Positions 1 through 12,252 are shown, counted from the first letter of the stretch. The stretch: DNA of 64,000 bases from Linanthus parryae (GCA_023055425.1 JALGPY010000004.1:115361504-115425503); one strand, 5' to 3'. Numbers and translations are program-made. Notes: generated from the letters alone by a model not told the origin.

Positions 1-653
1 TTTCTACACAATAGTTATGTTGTCAAAATGGATAAAAAATGTATATTAATACGCAAAATAAACTTGTAGTAACATGTAAACATAATAAATATTTATGGAT
101 ACAACATGGTCATAACTTAATATGAAGTATAAATTAATAGTACTTATTGGCATATTGGCATGGTGTTACAAAACCTAAAATAAACAACTTAAATGAAACG
201 AACGAAATTTCAGCAAGCACGGTAAAATGTCTTCATACTTATCTCAACCATACATACTCAGATAAAGTTATGCAATCCCAAATAGTAGTTATCAAACCAA
301 TGAGGACCTCCTCCAAAATAAAGGTACCAAAACATTGAGCTAGTTCACATAGTTATGCAATCCCAAAATAAAGTTAGCAATGTAAGGAATCAGTTCACAT
401 AGTTTGTGGGGGTATTTTTGTCAACCTACTAACATCCTAATATGCTGTATTTTCTTATCCGAGCTTATACCTCCATGTTGGTGGTATAAAATTTCTTCAT
501 TAAAAGCTCCATCAATATAGGGCAACATAACTTATACCCTCTCTTATCCGGCACCCAAACACTTGATAAAACAAGAGAGGGTATAAGTTATCTTATGCTC
601 CCTCCTTATCCTCTACCCATGTGGAGCTTAATCACTTATGCTCGGATTATAGA
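1..653. other. AT-rich intergenic DNA
   Basis: I see no convincing gene here. The short open frames are not recognisable and have no codon structure. The only structured part is a 17-bp perfect inverted repeat near its right end, listed separately. The segment ends where the Tat-type LTR begins. Confidence 0.6.
529..589. repeat. Inverted repeat able to form a hairpin
   Basis: The 17-base arm AACTTATACCCTCTCTT at 529-545 is perfectly complementary to 573-589, with a loop of about 27 bases that includes CGGCACCCAAACA. This may be a small MITE or a MITE remnant; no target-site duplication was identified. Confidence 0.5.
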
Positions 654-1260
654 TGTAGATGGTACTTTCCAGACAGACATATCATAGCCACGTGGCAGCC
701 ATCCAGCACACTTAGCTGTGCTCCATATACACCGGATAACTTCCTATGCTTATCCGCCTTGGGGGCTGTGAGACAGAGCCCTTGCGTACCAACTGCACGG
801 GACTTGTACGGACTTAGTGTTTTGGAGGCTAGAGTAAGGCCCGTCGCGCGAGAGCAACAACCAAGCTCGCGCGCGACCTCTGGTAACTGACTGCGAGGTT
901 TAAGGCTCGTGTATCCCATAAATACGGACGATCTCATAACGGTCTCTGATATATGCGGGCAGGTGCGTAACGGTCCCTATATATGCGGTCGAACGTTCCG
1001 TTACAGGGGCTATCATTAAGCCACCATTTATGGTGCATTAACCCCATTCACAACGGTCACTTCCCGACTATATATATAGGATCGTTAGCCCTCTATTGCA
1101 AGCTCTTAGACACTTTAGTCTCTTGCTAGTCTACTGTCTCACTTCCAAGAGCAGTTGCCTTTGCTTACTCTCTCCCTACTCATTCCCTACCTTTCCCTGT
1201 GTTCTAATATCCTACTTGAGGTGTACACTTGGATCTCTCCTGAGGATTTCCTTGTACACA
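654..1260 (+). repeat. 5' LTR of Tat-type element (copy 1)
   Basis: It starts TGTAGATGG and ends CTTGTACACA, so it has TG...CA ends, and is 607 bp long. The ends were fixed by alignment by eye with copies at 6675-7278 and, reversed, 29242-29875. All three share GCGCGCGAC-type GC-rich blocks, the repeated ATAACGG motifs and a TATA stretch. Confidence 0.85.
1069..1078 (+). promoter_or_regulatory. Probable TATA box of the LTR promoter
   Basis: TATATATATA followed by GGATCG lies about 190 bp before the LTR end. The equivalent TATA stretch is conserved in the LTR at 6675-7278 and in the inverted copy. The assignment is inferred from position within the LTR. Confidence 0.5.
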
Positions 1261-1282
1261 GTTTTGTGAACCCAACGTGAAT
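1261..1282 (+). other. Probable primer-binding region of the Tat element
   Basis: Directly after the LTR comes TTTGTGAACCCAACGTGAA. The other two copies have GGTGAACCCGACGTGAA and GGTGAAACCGACGTGAA at the same place, so the segment is conserved next to all three LTRs. I did not assign the tRNA primer. Confidence 0.5.
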
Positions 1283-1322
1283 CATCCACCTTCAAACTTT
1301 TTAGCCAAACAGCCTAGCCACC

Positions 1323-2929
1323 ATGTCTCTCGAAACCAGTCGCCGTGAAGGAGACCAATCCCCTTTGAGAGATGACACTCAGGGGGAAGAGACTCCCAAC
1401 ACCAACACAAACACTCAAATAGTTACGAGAAATCGAACCTCTCTGGAGGTGTTGCAAGCCACAATTCAGAGCCAGGCGAAAGCCATGCAGGCTCAGTCCG
1501 CCCAGATCGCTCAGATCATGGCGATCCTATGTGGACTTGCTCAAAACACCGCTCCCGGACCCTCAGTGCTACCGCCAGCAGCTAAGTTACCTCCACCAGG
1601 GGTAACCACAACTTCCATAGTGCACACGCCCGTCCTGCCAAACCCACAAGTTTTCCTGCTCAATGTCCCTACGTCTCAGGCGCCGGGGCTTCAATCAGGC
1701 TCGTCCCTTACATCCACCGGGAATCCTTCTACTCACCCCGTGCTACCCGCGCACGCGAACGGAGCCCAGGGGAGTTATGTACTCCCACCTCCGCCTCCCT
1801 ATGACCCAAATATGCCCTACATCCCGGGCTACGGCGCAACACTGTCATTAACTTCGGGGGGAAGTACTCTGGCCAGCGTCTTAGCCCTAGAACAGCGAAT
1901 AGATAGCATCATCGCGAACCAGAGCTTCGCAGACACTGTTATTCCAAAAGTAGACAGCGCGCCTCCCATCCTGCGGGATATATACTTGATACCCAATCCT
2001 GTCGGGTACAAGGTGCCCAAATGGGAATAGTTCGATGAGGTCAGCGGAAATGCACACGAACATGTGATGAGGTTCTTCGATCTAATGGGCCCACATGGAG
2101 TTAACACCAGGCTGCTGATGCGCAAATTCCCCAAGTCTCTGGGGGCTGTCGCGTACAAGTGCTACAGAACCCTCGAAGCAGGATCCGTCAAATCTTGGGG
2201 TGACATGGTGAAGAAGTTCTATACCAAGTTCTTTCAGATGGAGGAAATGGTCACCACTATTCACCTCTCCCGTATGTACCAGAACTAAGACGGGGAAGGG
2301 GTCGTCTTCATCAAGACGTTCAGGGCTAGATCCTTGGAATGTGTCGACGATGTCTTGGTAAGTCGTCTGGTGGAGATATGCCTTCAGGGCATGCGCGATG
2401 AATACAAAGGTATGTTGATCAATTTGAACATGCCTACGTTCTCGAAGCTGATTGACTGCACCAGAAATATCGAGCCACTGGCGGAAAGGATGAAGAAGAT
2501 ACATACCAATGAGCGCACGCCAGCAAACGCTGGCTTCAGGATCGGAAGATTCAATTACAAACGGGCACGAGATGCTGATTTTCATGCAGTATCATCACCT
2601 CACAAGCAGCACGACCTACGTCCCGAGAGGCACCGCCTCTGCCATGCTCGATTGAAGACGCGATCATGCTTTGTAAAAATTGGCGAAGAGATCGAATCTT
2701 GCCCGCTTTAGAGCATAAACCCAGTAGAGAGCCACTGCAGGACCCCAGATGGTGCGAGTGCCATGGACAAGTCATGCACCCGACAAGGGAATGCAAGAAG
2801 CTCACATGGTTGGTGGACAGGAAAGTCCAAGAGGGGCAGCTGGTTATAGACGAACCATCTAAGGATGTATGCGACAATCCTTTGCCGTCCCATGCACAAA
2901 AGGAGCCCAAGGGAAAGGAGATACCATGA
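1323..2929 (+). pseudogene. Tat-type gag, broken
   Basis: The frame opens MSLETSRREGDQS. It runs through a low-complexity Pro/Gln/Thr-rich N-terminus and a capsid-like region (around 2040-2510, with FFDLMGPHGVNTRLLMRKFP and SWGDMVKKFYTKFF). The same frame is interrupted by TAG at 2028-2030 and TAA at 2286-2288. Near 2660 it shifts into another frame, which carries a Cys/His cluster of the Tat gag end (CECHGQVMHPTRECKKL). The related copy at 7344 starts MSLEANRREGD, which supports this start codon. Role: structural capsid protein of the retroelement particle. Confidence 0.8.
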
Positions 2930-5535
2930 TTTCAGTCATGGACCTGGAAGAGGTCACGGATGTTGAAATACCAGTGGTTGCAGAAGTTTGTGAGGAAGAA
3001 GACTATGGCGTCGATACTGAAGATTTACGCGCTGAACGCATGAAGAACTCCAACAAGTTCGAAAAATTCTTTGATGAGATGAATTTATTGAACAGTTGTA
3101 GGCACAAGATGGTTATGGCCATTTTAAGAGTGGCAGAAGATTATGGTGAGGATCTGGTCACCTCAAACGGCAAATTCGTCAGAGCCACACGATCGTGCGG
3201 TCTCGTCATGACGTTCGATGAATCGGATAAGAGGGTGGACGCGAGCCACCAGAGACTGCTGTACGTGACGGAGGTAGTTAACGATGTGGAGTTCAAGAGA
3301 GCTTTCGTTGATGGCGGAGCTGCATTCAACGTAATTCCACTTAGCACCTTGGAATTAGCGGGGATCCCTCAAAGCAAAATTGTCAACAAACCATCACCGT
3401 TGAAGGGTTTCGGAAGCGACTCCAGAATGACGGTTGGATGGATTAGATTAGGGATCCAGATTGGTCAGATCAAGTGCTCTGCCAAGTTTCATGTAATCGA
3501 CGCCAACAACACCTACCACATGATCATTGGCCGAGAATGGATACACAATTTTGATGTCGTACCTTCTACGGCCCATCAGGTGATGAAGGCCATTTGGAAG
3601 AATAGAGTGGTCGCCGTACCCGCTTCGGTAAATCCTTTCAACTTGGAGGAGGCCCACTTGTCTGAAGCAGTGTGGTTTACGGAGATGGCAGATGAGGCCA
3701 CTCCAACTCCATTTAAACCAACTCCATTACCAAAGTGGGAAGACAAGGACCAATCATCAGCTGGGGTGATGGTAATGCGCGAAGAATCAAAAGAGAAGCA
3801 GCCCACACGGGAAGAAACTACCAGGGTGAGCTACAGCAAGAAGAGAATCTACACCCTAAAGAGAGTTGTCAAGCAAGACGATCATGGAAACCAGGTCGGT
3901 AGCTTCTACTCTAACGGAAAGATATGCTACCGCATCTGAAGGCGCGGGGGGTCATCTTCAACCCATCCCGTCAAAGGTGTCCCCGAGCAAATCTGCGATG
4001 TAACAGAAGCTTCTGGCGAGGATAACGGGGGGACGCCGATAGAAGAATTAAAGGAGGCTCCCGAATGCATGGAGGACCGCCCGAAGCCACAAAAGCAAGA
4101 ACTGAAGGAAGTATTCCTAAGCCCTGCGGAAGAAAAGAAGAGGCATGTCTTCTTAAGTGCAGATCTTAGCAATAAAAAAGAGCAAAGGTTGCTCGAATTA
4201 CAGAAGGAGTAAAGGGACGTCTTTGCATGGGATTACGAAGAGATGTCGTGGTTAGATCCAGGCATCACTGTGCATAGATTGGATGTTGTGCCAGGTTCCA
4301 AGGCACTCAAGAAGTGTGCAAGGACATTCCGTACTGAAATAAATGTCAAAATCAGAGAGGAGATTGTCAAGTTGCTGAATGCCAAATTCGTTGAAACTAA
4401 CCATCATCCCACCTGGCTTGCCAACATAGTGCTAGTCCTTAAGAATAATGGAAGTCTTCGAGTTTGTGTGGATTTCAGAGATCTGAACAAGTTATGCCCG
4501 AAGGACGAATTTCCATTACCAAATGTAGATCTCGTGATCGGCTCCAGTGTGGGCCATGAAATGTTCAACTTTATGGACGGATTCAGCGGTTCCAATCAGA
4601 TAAAAATGGACCCGGAAGACGTGAAGAAGACAACGTTCATCACGCATGTGGGAGTCTTCAACTACACGGTCATGCCCTATGGGCTGAAGAATGCAGGTGC
4701 TACGTATAAGTGCGCGATGATGGTGTTGTTCCACGATATGATGCATCAGGAGGTCGAGTTTTATGTGGACGACTTGGTGGTCAAATCCAGGCAGAAGGAT
4801 GACCATTGGAAAGACTTGAGGAAAGTCTTCGAGAGATGTCGAGCATACCAATTAAAGATGAACCCCATGAAGTGCGCGTTCGGGGTAACCTCGGGAAAAT
4901 TCCTGGGCTGCGTGATTCATCGGCACGGAATTGAGCCTGATCCCGCGAAGATCTCTGCAATCATCAGTCTACCTACGTCAGAATCTCAGAGCACCTTGAA
5001 GACATTCCTGGGAAAGCTGTCGTATCTCAGAAGATTCATACCATCCACTGCGGAATTAACCTTCTGTTTCAGAAATTTTCTCAAAAATAATGCAACGTTC
5101 TTATGGACAGAGGAACATCATGCTGCATTTGAAAATCTGAAGAAGTTATTAACATCTCCAAGAGTCATGATCGCACCCCAACTAGGATCGCCTCTAGTAT
5201 TGTATCTAAATTCAACGAAGAAGTCGATTGGGGCATTGCTAGCCCAGGAGTTTGAAGGACAGGAAAGGTCAGCGTACTACATCTCGCGCATGATCCAGGC
5301 TGCAGAATCCAGGTACACGGATATCGAACGCTGTTGCCTTGCTTTATTCTTCACCATTGAAAAATTAAAGAACTATCTTGCTTCACATAAAGTGGTCATT
5401 ATTACAAAGAACGATCCTATCCGATATCTGCTGGGAAACTCACATTATCTCCCAGTACGGGTCCAAAGGCCATTAAATCACAAGCGCTGGCAGACTTGTT
5501 GGCCCAGTTCCCGGATGAAAGCTGCGAACCTCTAG
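2869..5535 (+). pseudogene. Tat-type pol: aspartic protease, reverse transcriptase and RNase H
   Basis: One frame carries, in order, a retropepsin-like domain around 3260-3600 with the active-site motif AFVDGGAAFNVIP and a later MIIGREW, then reverse transcriptase from about 4300 to 4960. The RT has VDFRDLNKLCPKDEFPLP, VMPYGLKNAGATY and the YVDD catalytic motif near 4760. RNase H follows (5190-5450, TDIERCCLAL). TGA at 3937-3939 and TAA at 4210-4212 interrupt the frame between protease and RT, and the end shifts frame near 5470. The DGG form of the protease active site is common in Tat elements. Confidence 0.85.
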
Positions 5536-6026
5536 CAGAAGGGGAACTTCAAGGGACAGAAATATACGCGGTCGACAATCTCTATTGGAGGCTGCAATTT
5601 GATGGATCGTCCACAAAGTATGGAGGTGGAATTGGAGTGGTGTTGGTTAAACCTGATCAGGAAGTCATCCAGATGTCGACCAATCTAGACTTCGTGGTGA
5701 CAAATAATGAAGATGAGTATGAGGCTCTAATAGCACGATTACTTGCAGCAAGGGCCCTGGAGGTTCAAAATCGCATTATAATGGGGGACTCCAAGCTCGT
5801 AGTAAAGCAAGCTTTAGAGGAATATGCCTTCAAAGAAATTAACTTGCTGAAATACAGGTCAATAGTGCAGAAGCTGGTCCAGAAGTTCGAAACTGTCAAG
5901 TACGAACACACTCCACGATCTGATAACCGACACGCGGCTGCACTGGCCACTTTGGGATGCAAGATTAGTTCCGATAAGTGTCCAGCAAAAATCTCAATCG
6001 AGTTAAGGCAGCTCCATCTCTGGTAG
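5496..6026 (+). pseudogene. Second (archaeal-type) RNase H domain of the Tat element
   Basis: This frame holds LQFDGSSTKYGGGIGVVL, then TNNEDEYEALIARLLAA, then MGDSKLVVKQ, and near its end HTPRSDNRHAAALATLG. That is the D...E...D...D pattern of an RNase HI fold. It lies after a normal retroviral-type RNase H, so the element carries two. This duplication is a documented property of Tat elements. The frame is +1 to the RT frame and closes at a stop at 6024-6026. Confidence 0.8.
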
Positions 6027-6189
6027 AGGAGCTGTGCGAAGAAGAATTCGTAGAGGAGGCAGATTAGAGAAAGCCCATAGTTCGGTCGATAGCCGAAGGC
6101 ACGAGCAAGGAAAGCTGGGTTTCAACAAAAGGGTTTTGTATACATGACAGTCTACTGTACTACAAAGGCCCCGGGGGAGTCCTAATGCA

Positions 6190-6673
6190 ATGCGTGAAAG
6201 AAGAGGCAGGGCGAGCAACCTTAGAAAAGATCCATCAGCACTCGTGTGGAGAGAACAAGATCTCCATCTACAGAAAGGCGCAAAGATACGAGATTCATTG
6301 TCATCAGATGGCATATTCGCCGCGATTATACTGAGAAATTGCAGAAAATGTGCACTGATTAAAGACTCCCTGGAGGTCGCTGCAATTGAAGATGAGGATT
6401 GGCGAAAACCTACATGAATTATTTGCGAGACGGGACTTTGCCGAACGATAGAAGAGAAGTTGAAAAACTCAAAAGGAAAGCAGCTCGATATGTCCTGCAA
6501 GGAGATCTACTTTGGCGAAAAGGGCATAACGAGAACTTACTCAGATCTCTAAATGGGCAAGAAATCCAGCAAGTCATGGAGATGTCCCATCAAGTGGAGC
6601 ACCAAGGAGGCGCGAAGTTGAGCAGGCAAATCCTAACTGTTGGCTAATTTTGGCCAACTATGGAGGCTGACTG
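6190..6673 (+). pseudogene. Truncated integrase N-terminus of the Tat element
   Basis: From 6399 the frame reads MNYLRDGTLPNDRREVEKLK, then YVLQGDLLWRKGHNENLL, then EMSHQVEHQGGAKLSRQIL, the zinc-binding H2C2 region that precedes the integrase core. It meets a stop at 6645-6647 where related elements have GYFWPTM; the WPTM residues are still visible afterwards. The catalytic D,D,E core is absent because LTR copy 2 begins at 6675. The part from 6190 to 6400 is poorly preserved. Confidence 0.7.
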
Positions 6674-6674
6674 T

Positions 6675-7278
6675 TGTAGATAGTGCTTTCCAGACAGACA
6701 GATCACAGCCACCTGGCGACCATCCAGCAAACCTATCTATGCTCCATGTACACCGGATAACTACCTATGCTTGTCCACGCGGGAGCTGTGAGACAGAGCC
6801 CTCGCGTACCAACTGCACGAGACTTGTAAGGACTTGTGGTTTGGAGGCTAGAGTAAGGCCTGTCGCGCGAGAGTGACAACCAAGCTCGCGCGCGACCTCT
6901 GGTAACTGACTGAGAGGTTTAAGGCTCGCACATCCCATAAATGCAGACGATCTCATAACGGTCTCCGATACGTGCGGGCAGGTGCATAACGGTCCCTATA
7001 TGTGTGGTCGAACTTGCCGTTACAGGGGCTATCATTAAGCCGCCATTTATGGTGCATTAACCCCCTTCACAACGGTCACTTCTCGATTATATATATAGGA
7101 TCGCTAGCTCTCTATTGCAGTCTCTTAGACACTTCAATCTCTTGCTAGCCTAGTGTCTGAGCAGTTCCCTTTGCTTACTCTCTCCCTACTCACACCCTGC
7201 ATCTCTCTGTGTTCATACCCTTTGATCCCCTACTGGAGGTGTACACTTGGATCTCTATGAAGGATTTCCTTGTACACA
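6675..7278 (+). repeat. Tat-type LTR (copy 2)
   Basis: It is 604 bp, starting TGTAGATAGTGC and ending CTTGTACACA, and is clearly similar to 654-1260. It is followed by a primer-binding region and a second gag, so it acts structurally as the 5' LTR of another element, not simply as the 3' LTR of the first. A TATA stretch lies near 7090. Confidence 0.85.
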
Positions 7279-7343
7279 ATTTGGTGAACCCGACGTGAAT
7301 CCATCCACATTCAACCTTTTTAAGCTGATCCAACCTAGCAACC

Positions 7344-8043
7344 ATGTCTCTTGAAGCTAACCGTCGTGAGGGTGATAAATCTCCTCCAAGAGATGAAATT
7401 CAGGGAGAGACCCTCAACACCAATACTAATACTAGCGCTCAAACGGCCGCCGGGAGTGCACCTTCCTTGGAAGCATTACAAGACATGATTCAGAGCCAAG
7501 CCAAGATCATGCAAGCTCAGTCCACCCAAATAGCTTAGATCATGACGCTCTTGGGAGGGCTTGTTCAGAACACGGCTCAGGGGACCTCAGCCCCATCTCT
7601 AGCAGCTCAGTTACCTCCGCCAGGGGTGACCGCCGTCTCTACGGCGCGCACATCTACTTATCTGACCAATGGTCCCATGTCCCAAGCGTTGGGACTTCAA
7701 TCAGGCTAGTTTCCGGTATCTGCTGGGAATCCTTCGCCTTACTTCGCAGCACCTCCAAAGGCGAATGGAGTCCCAGGGAGTTATGAACTCCCTGCACCAC
7801 CTCCTTATGATCCAAATATTCCATATATCCCGGGATTCGCTGCGAAAACGTCCTCGACCCCTGGAGGAAGTACGCCCGCCAGTGTCGCAGCTCTGGAATA
7901 GCGGATAGACAGTATTATCGCAAACCAGAGTTTCGCAGATACCGTCATCCCGAAGGTCGATAATGCACCCCCAATTCCGCGAGACATATATTTGATGCCC
8001 AATCATGATGGGTACAAAGCACATAAGTGGGACAATTTCGATG
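7344..8043 (+). pseudogene. Second Tat-type gag, N-terminal part only
   Basis: It begins MSLEANRREGDKSPPRDE and follows the gag of copy 1 for about 700 bp. A TAG at 7536-7538 breaks it early and frame changes follow. The match ends at KWDNFDG near 8043, the same part of gag reached at about 2037 in copy 1. After that the sequence becomes unrelated AT-rich DNA, so the rest of this element is missing. Confidence 0.75.
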
Positions 8044-8262
8044 GTACAGTATTATGATTTTTTTTATAATAGATTTGTTCATATTAAAAAGTTGTTTTTA
8101 TTGACTTTAAAAATTTTAACATTGGAAAAGATAAGGTTTTATGGATCAACAATGATTATGAGTTAAATTGAATGGTGGAAAAATAGCATTATCCAAATAA
8201 TAATAAATAAAATGTATAACTATTAAAAAATAAATATATATTAACTATGTTTTGAACAAGTT

Positions 8263-9659
8263 TGTTGGAATAGGTGCCCTAGAGGCAATCTATATTTAGT
8301 AAGAACGATGTTTTGGCTAGAATATTCATTTATTAATTATTGTGATATTTAATATAATGAAGTCCTTAGATACAATGTGTTGTTTATCTTAAATATCCCT
8401 AGTCCTATATATTGGTTAATAGGACGATCAAATATAGACTAGTATGTGTGTAGATTTATGTGGAGATATCAAGTCTAACACATGGGTATGCATTAGGAGT
8501 AATGACATACTGGATTGACCCACAGTGAGAAGGATACATTAGATTATGTCAAAGTCACAATCGCTTCTCGTAGTGCTAATAATATTGTAATCCTTAGACT
8601 TGAAGGCACTAGATACTCTAGTTATGGAATATCATGCTTTGATGTTATCCAACGTTGCGCCTTAACCGGGTAACTATAAAGATAGATATCGGGCATGATA
8701 GAAAGCAAGCATATAGATCGTAGTGACGTAGAGAGGATTTGTCCCTCCGACATAATGGGAGCAAATATCCATGGCCAATCGAGGGATGGTGCTTGCTGAA
8801 TGTCTGACCAGAGTTAGATAAATCAATATGAAGATTTTGATGTTATCTACTTGCATAAGCATATTCCCAGGATCGAGAAACTATGGATTGGATATACGAG
8901 TGTGACTATTATGTCTCGTGTCCAATTCGGATATGGAGACAAAGGGATAATACAATATGTGATTATTGGGCACGAGGTTTGTCGGGATCACTGACTTATT
9001 TCTATTAGTTGGGTGGCATGGATGAGTTGCTAGACACCGCTCCATGTTAGTAATAAGTTACTACCAACTAAGTAGAAACCTATGGGGTCACACACCGGAT
9101 GGATTAAATTGGATATATGTATTAATTAGTTGGACTAATTAATGAAAGGATCAAAATGCAACCACAAGCAAACTTAGTAGGACTAATTTGCATGTGGGAT
9201 AATCCATGTAAGGACATGATTAGTATTGGGGCCTTTATGTAGGTAATAAAGAGTTACGACTATATAAAGGAACTCCAGCTTCTTATTTCTCAACACAAGA
9301 GTCATTATTGAGAGAACTTAACAAAGCAAGAGAGGAGAGCAAGTTGTGAAGGCCGAAACCTTCCCAACCCGTCCGCCCTTTGCCGTCGGCCACACCAAGA
9401 CGAGGCCTTGGTGCTCCGTTTTGCGTGATCATCCCCCTCCTTCTTCCTTTGCTAGCACATCGCGGTGAGAGAATCCAATCAAGATCCAAGGTGTGGATAT
9501 TCATAGAGACGAACACACTATTCTTCGTGTGATCTCCCAAACCAAGATACACATCTTCTATGCTCTTATCATGTTATGATAACTCTTCCTATGATCCTTG
9601 GTGGACTTTGAGTAGGAATTTTTATTATTCCGCTGCGTTACCTACGTCAAAACCCAACA
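8263..9659 (+). mobile_element. Solo LTR, probable Copia superfamily
   Basis: It opens TGTTGGAATAGGTGCCCTAG and closes CGTCAAAACCCAACA, with a TATA box (CTATATAAAGG) near 9261. No coding region is attached on either side. The flanking pentamers are AAGTT on the left and AAATT on the right, a target-site duplication with one mismatch. The length of about 1.4 kb and the terminal sequences resemble Copia LTRs common in plants; the lineage is an inference. Confidence 0.75.
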
Positions 9660-10069
9660 AAATTAAGTATTACGAATTTAAAAAACGCAACAAAAGAAGG
9701 AATTACTTATTATCAAAACTGCAAACACACGACACGTCATGAGTACCATCTCGTGATAGTTCGTATCAAAATCTTGAAAGACACGACCTATTAAATATTA
9801 ATTAATTTAATGTATAAATATAATAAAATTTACATTTCTTGGTTATGCTCGTAGAAAATAAATAAAATTTACTGTAATTTTTATCACTAAAGCTTTAAAA
9901 AGCCAGCAATCTAATTAAATAAAATTGAAAAATATTTGAATGATTTTCATTTATGATAATTTTTGTGATTCAGTGTATCTAGTAAGAAAATAGAATCAGT
10001 GCAATAATAATGTCAAAATTTACTGAACACGTATTAACATTTGTGAAAATAGGATGAAGTTGAAGCGGA
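9660..10069. other. AT-rich spacer
   Basis: No gene or repeat with recognisable ends is visible here. It lies between the solo LTR and the left end of the large inverted repeat. Confidence 0.5.
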
Positions 10070-10736
10070 CTATTAATATATAGCACTAAAGTTAATAAAT
10101 GTTTGTTAAAAATGAAAATCTATAAAGAATCATGTTTGAGAAATTTATGAAAGGTTTTTAAAATAATAGTAGTAAAGGCAAGAAATAGCATATTTGCAGC
10201 AATTATGTTGATCCGTACACTGGCCGTTAGAAGACAACCGTTTATCCCACAGAGCTAAAGTCACACTACACTCGACCTTTCATTTCATCCACACTCGTTT
10301 CCCAAAAACAAAAGGCCGCAGAACGCTTCTGAGCACTATTTCGACAATTCTCACTGAAATCTGAAAAGTTATATGTCAATAAATATAAGTAAAGTCAACG
10401 TATGAAAATGAAATTTACTGAGTGCTAGTGACGTCTGAAGAAAGTAATTAAAAATATCATGAAGTATTGATGATCAAGTAATAATTATATATTTGTGTAC
10501 CAGAACATTTATAAAGATGTTTAAATAATAATTGGTAAAGATTGCCACAATTCTGAATATCTATTTAAAAAACAACCAAAAAAAAAAATATTGACAAACG
10601 TAAGAAAGTGTTTTTAACATTTGTAAAAATTGATGGAAGTCGAAAGAGATTTGAAGAATCTATTATAAAATAAAATTGGTATATATCCAAAAATTCATAG
10701 ATATGTATGTCAATTTTTACGAAAGATTGCAAATGA

Positions 10737-10835
10737 GTGCTAACTGAAGTGAATAGAGCGTTTAAAAGCCCATGCAAGAAGTCATTGGTTCAAACCCAGT
10801 AGACGAAAAAGAGACAAGTCTCAAAAAAAATACGA
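10737..10835 (+). mobile_element. tRNA-derived SINE (left arm copy)
   Basis: The head reads GTGCTAACTGAAGTGAATAG, like a tRNA box A region. It is followed about 35 bp later by GGTTCAAACCC at 10787-10797, a good box B. An A-rich tail (CTCAAAAAAAATACG) follows. The reverse complement of 25755-25829 is the paralogous copy. Box A is degenerate and the fold is poor, so this is not a working tRNA gene. Confidence 0.65.
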
Positions 10836-11116
10836 AAAATTTGATTTAAAGCGTTGATTTTTAAAATATTTTTTAAAAATATTTGAAAGCAAGTTAAGTT
10901 TTGAACATATGAAAAGAGAAAAAATGACATAATAACAATTATTTGGATAAATATGATTTGTTGGCATTTAAATCTTAAATACTGAATGTAACAAGTAATT
11001 TGCACAGAGAAGACAAAATATAAAAAGTACTGATTTTTACCCAAGTATTTTTAAAGAGTGATCAAAACATTAATTATGTGAAGTTAAATATCCATTTTAT
11101 TATCAAATAAAGGCAA

Positions 11117-12252
11117 ATCCAAAGTAACCTGTTATCTGGAAAATGAAAATTTTCCTTTGGCGTTTCTGCAACAATTTACTTCCAGTCAAAAGTAACATGC
11201 GGAATCGTGATTTACCAGTCGACAATCTTTGTCCTCTGTGCCACATGATTCCTGAAACACAAGAACATGTTTTTAGAACATGTAAGAAGATAAAATTCAT
11301 ATGGAATTATGCAGAATCCTTTGTCGACTTATCGGTTTCAGGGCAAGGAGACATGCAATGGATCTCAACTGTATTGCAGCAGAAAAATGAAGAAAGTCAA
11401 CAATTTTTATCGTAACTCTTTAGATTATTTGGAATATCATAAATTTGAAGGTTTTTGAAGATAAATGTCAACAACCCAATCAAATTTATGATTGGATTCA
11501 AATTTTAGTAGAGGATTTCAGACAAAGTGTGAAAGACACCTAAAAGATTCACGAGAATGATTTACCTATATTCTGGAGACCTCTGCCTCTTGGAACAATA
11601 AAGATAAATGTGGATTTTGCGATTTCAGATCATTTACACAGAGCATGTGATGGATTGGTGGCCAGAGATCATACCGGCGCTTTTCTTATGGCTTCAACCA
11701 TTCCGATTTCTTGTTGCCCTAATTCAAACATCGGTGAAGTAATGGCTCTTCTGGAAATGGCTCGACTGGTTAGAGATCTTCATCTTCCTTACGCATCAAT
11801 AGTTTTTTAAACAGATTCAGTAAATGTTTGTCGATGGGTTGTGAAAAGAAGGAATGGTGCAGTGAATGGAATTCGATCTTGACAGAGCTTCGCTCTGTTA
11901 TTTTTGCTCATCTGCACAGCCGGGTCTCTTTTATTAGGCGCAATGGAAACGATGCAGCTCATACGATGGCTACGAGGGGTCTCGACAATGAAAAGGTTCT
12001 CGTCTATTCGGAATTTCCTCCGCTGTTCCTGATACAAAGTCTAGATATTGATGTATCTAATTTATTACATTAAGGCTCCTATGTTTAGTTAGTTTGGGCG
12101 TGTTTGTTTGATAGTGTTAGTTTTTGGCTTAGTTAATTGTTGTATGAAGTGGGTAAGGTTTTATGTCCCCCCACTCTTTTGGGTTGGAAGCCCGTTTTTC
12201 TAATGCTATGTGGGGTTTATGCCGCCCTACCTTCCGGGTAGGTTCCCTAAAA
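11117..12252 (+). mobile_element. 5'-truncated LINE insertion
   Basis: It carries the end of a non-LTR retrotransposon ORF2 (zinc-binding zf-RVT segment and RNase H) and ends in an A run (CCCTAAAAAAAAG). The right inverted-repeat arm has the empty site near 25425-25445. Comparison shows the insertion is bordered by AAAGGCAAATCCAAA on the left and AAGACAAAATCCAAA on the right, a target-site duplication of about 14 bp as expected for target-primed reverse transcription. The reverse transcriptase and endonuclease parts are missing. Confidence 0.8.
11143..12073 (+). pseudogene. LINE ORF2 C-terminal fragment: zf-RVT and RNase H
   Basis: First segment (11143-11415): MKIFLWRFCNNLLPVKSNM, then LCPLCHMIPETQEHVFRTC, the Cys-Cys-His-Cys zf-RVT module after a plant LINE reverse transcriptase. 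Second segment (about 11590-12073): PLGTIKINVDFAISDHLHRA, RDHTGAFLMASTIPI, GEVMALLEMARL and a terminal NDAAHTMATRG. These are the conserved blocks of the plant LINE RNase H domain (RVT_3 type). Stops at 11413-11415 and 11808-11810, plus frame changes, break it. This is a dead copy. Confidence 0.8.

Larger units (their letters stand above)
654..6674 (+). mobile_element. Ty3/Gypsy retrotransposon, Tat lineage, decayed and truncated in integrase
   Basis: The order is LTR, gag, protease, reverse transcriptase, RNase H, second RNase H, integrase N-terminus. A second RNase H domain between the first RNase H and integrase is the known mark of the Tat (Ogre/Retand) group. Several in-frame stops and frame changes make it non-autonomous now. 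The integrase stops just after its zinc-binding part, and the sequence passes directly into another LTR at 6675 with no polypurine tract, so the catalytic core is gone. The lineage call rests on domain order and motifs, not on a phylogeny. Confidence 0.85.

Noticed and set aside
1..653. Coding frames near the left edge
   Set aside because: Short, AT-rich, no recognisable motif or splice context.
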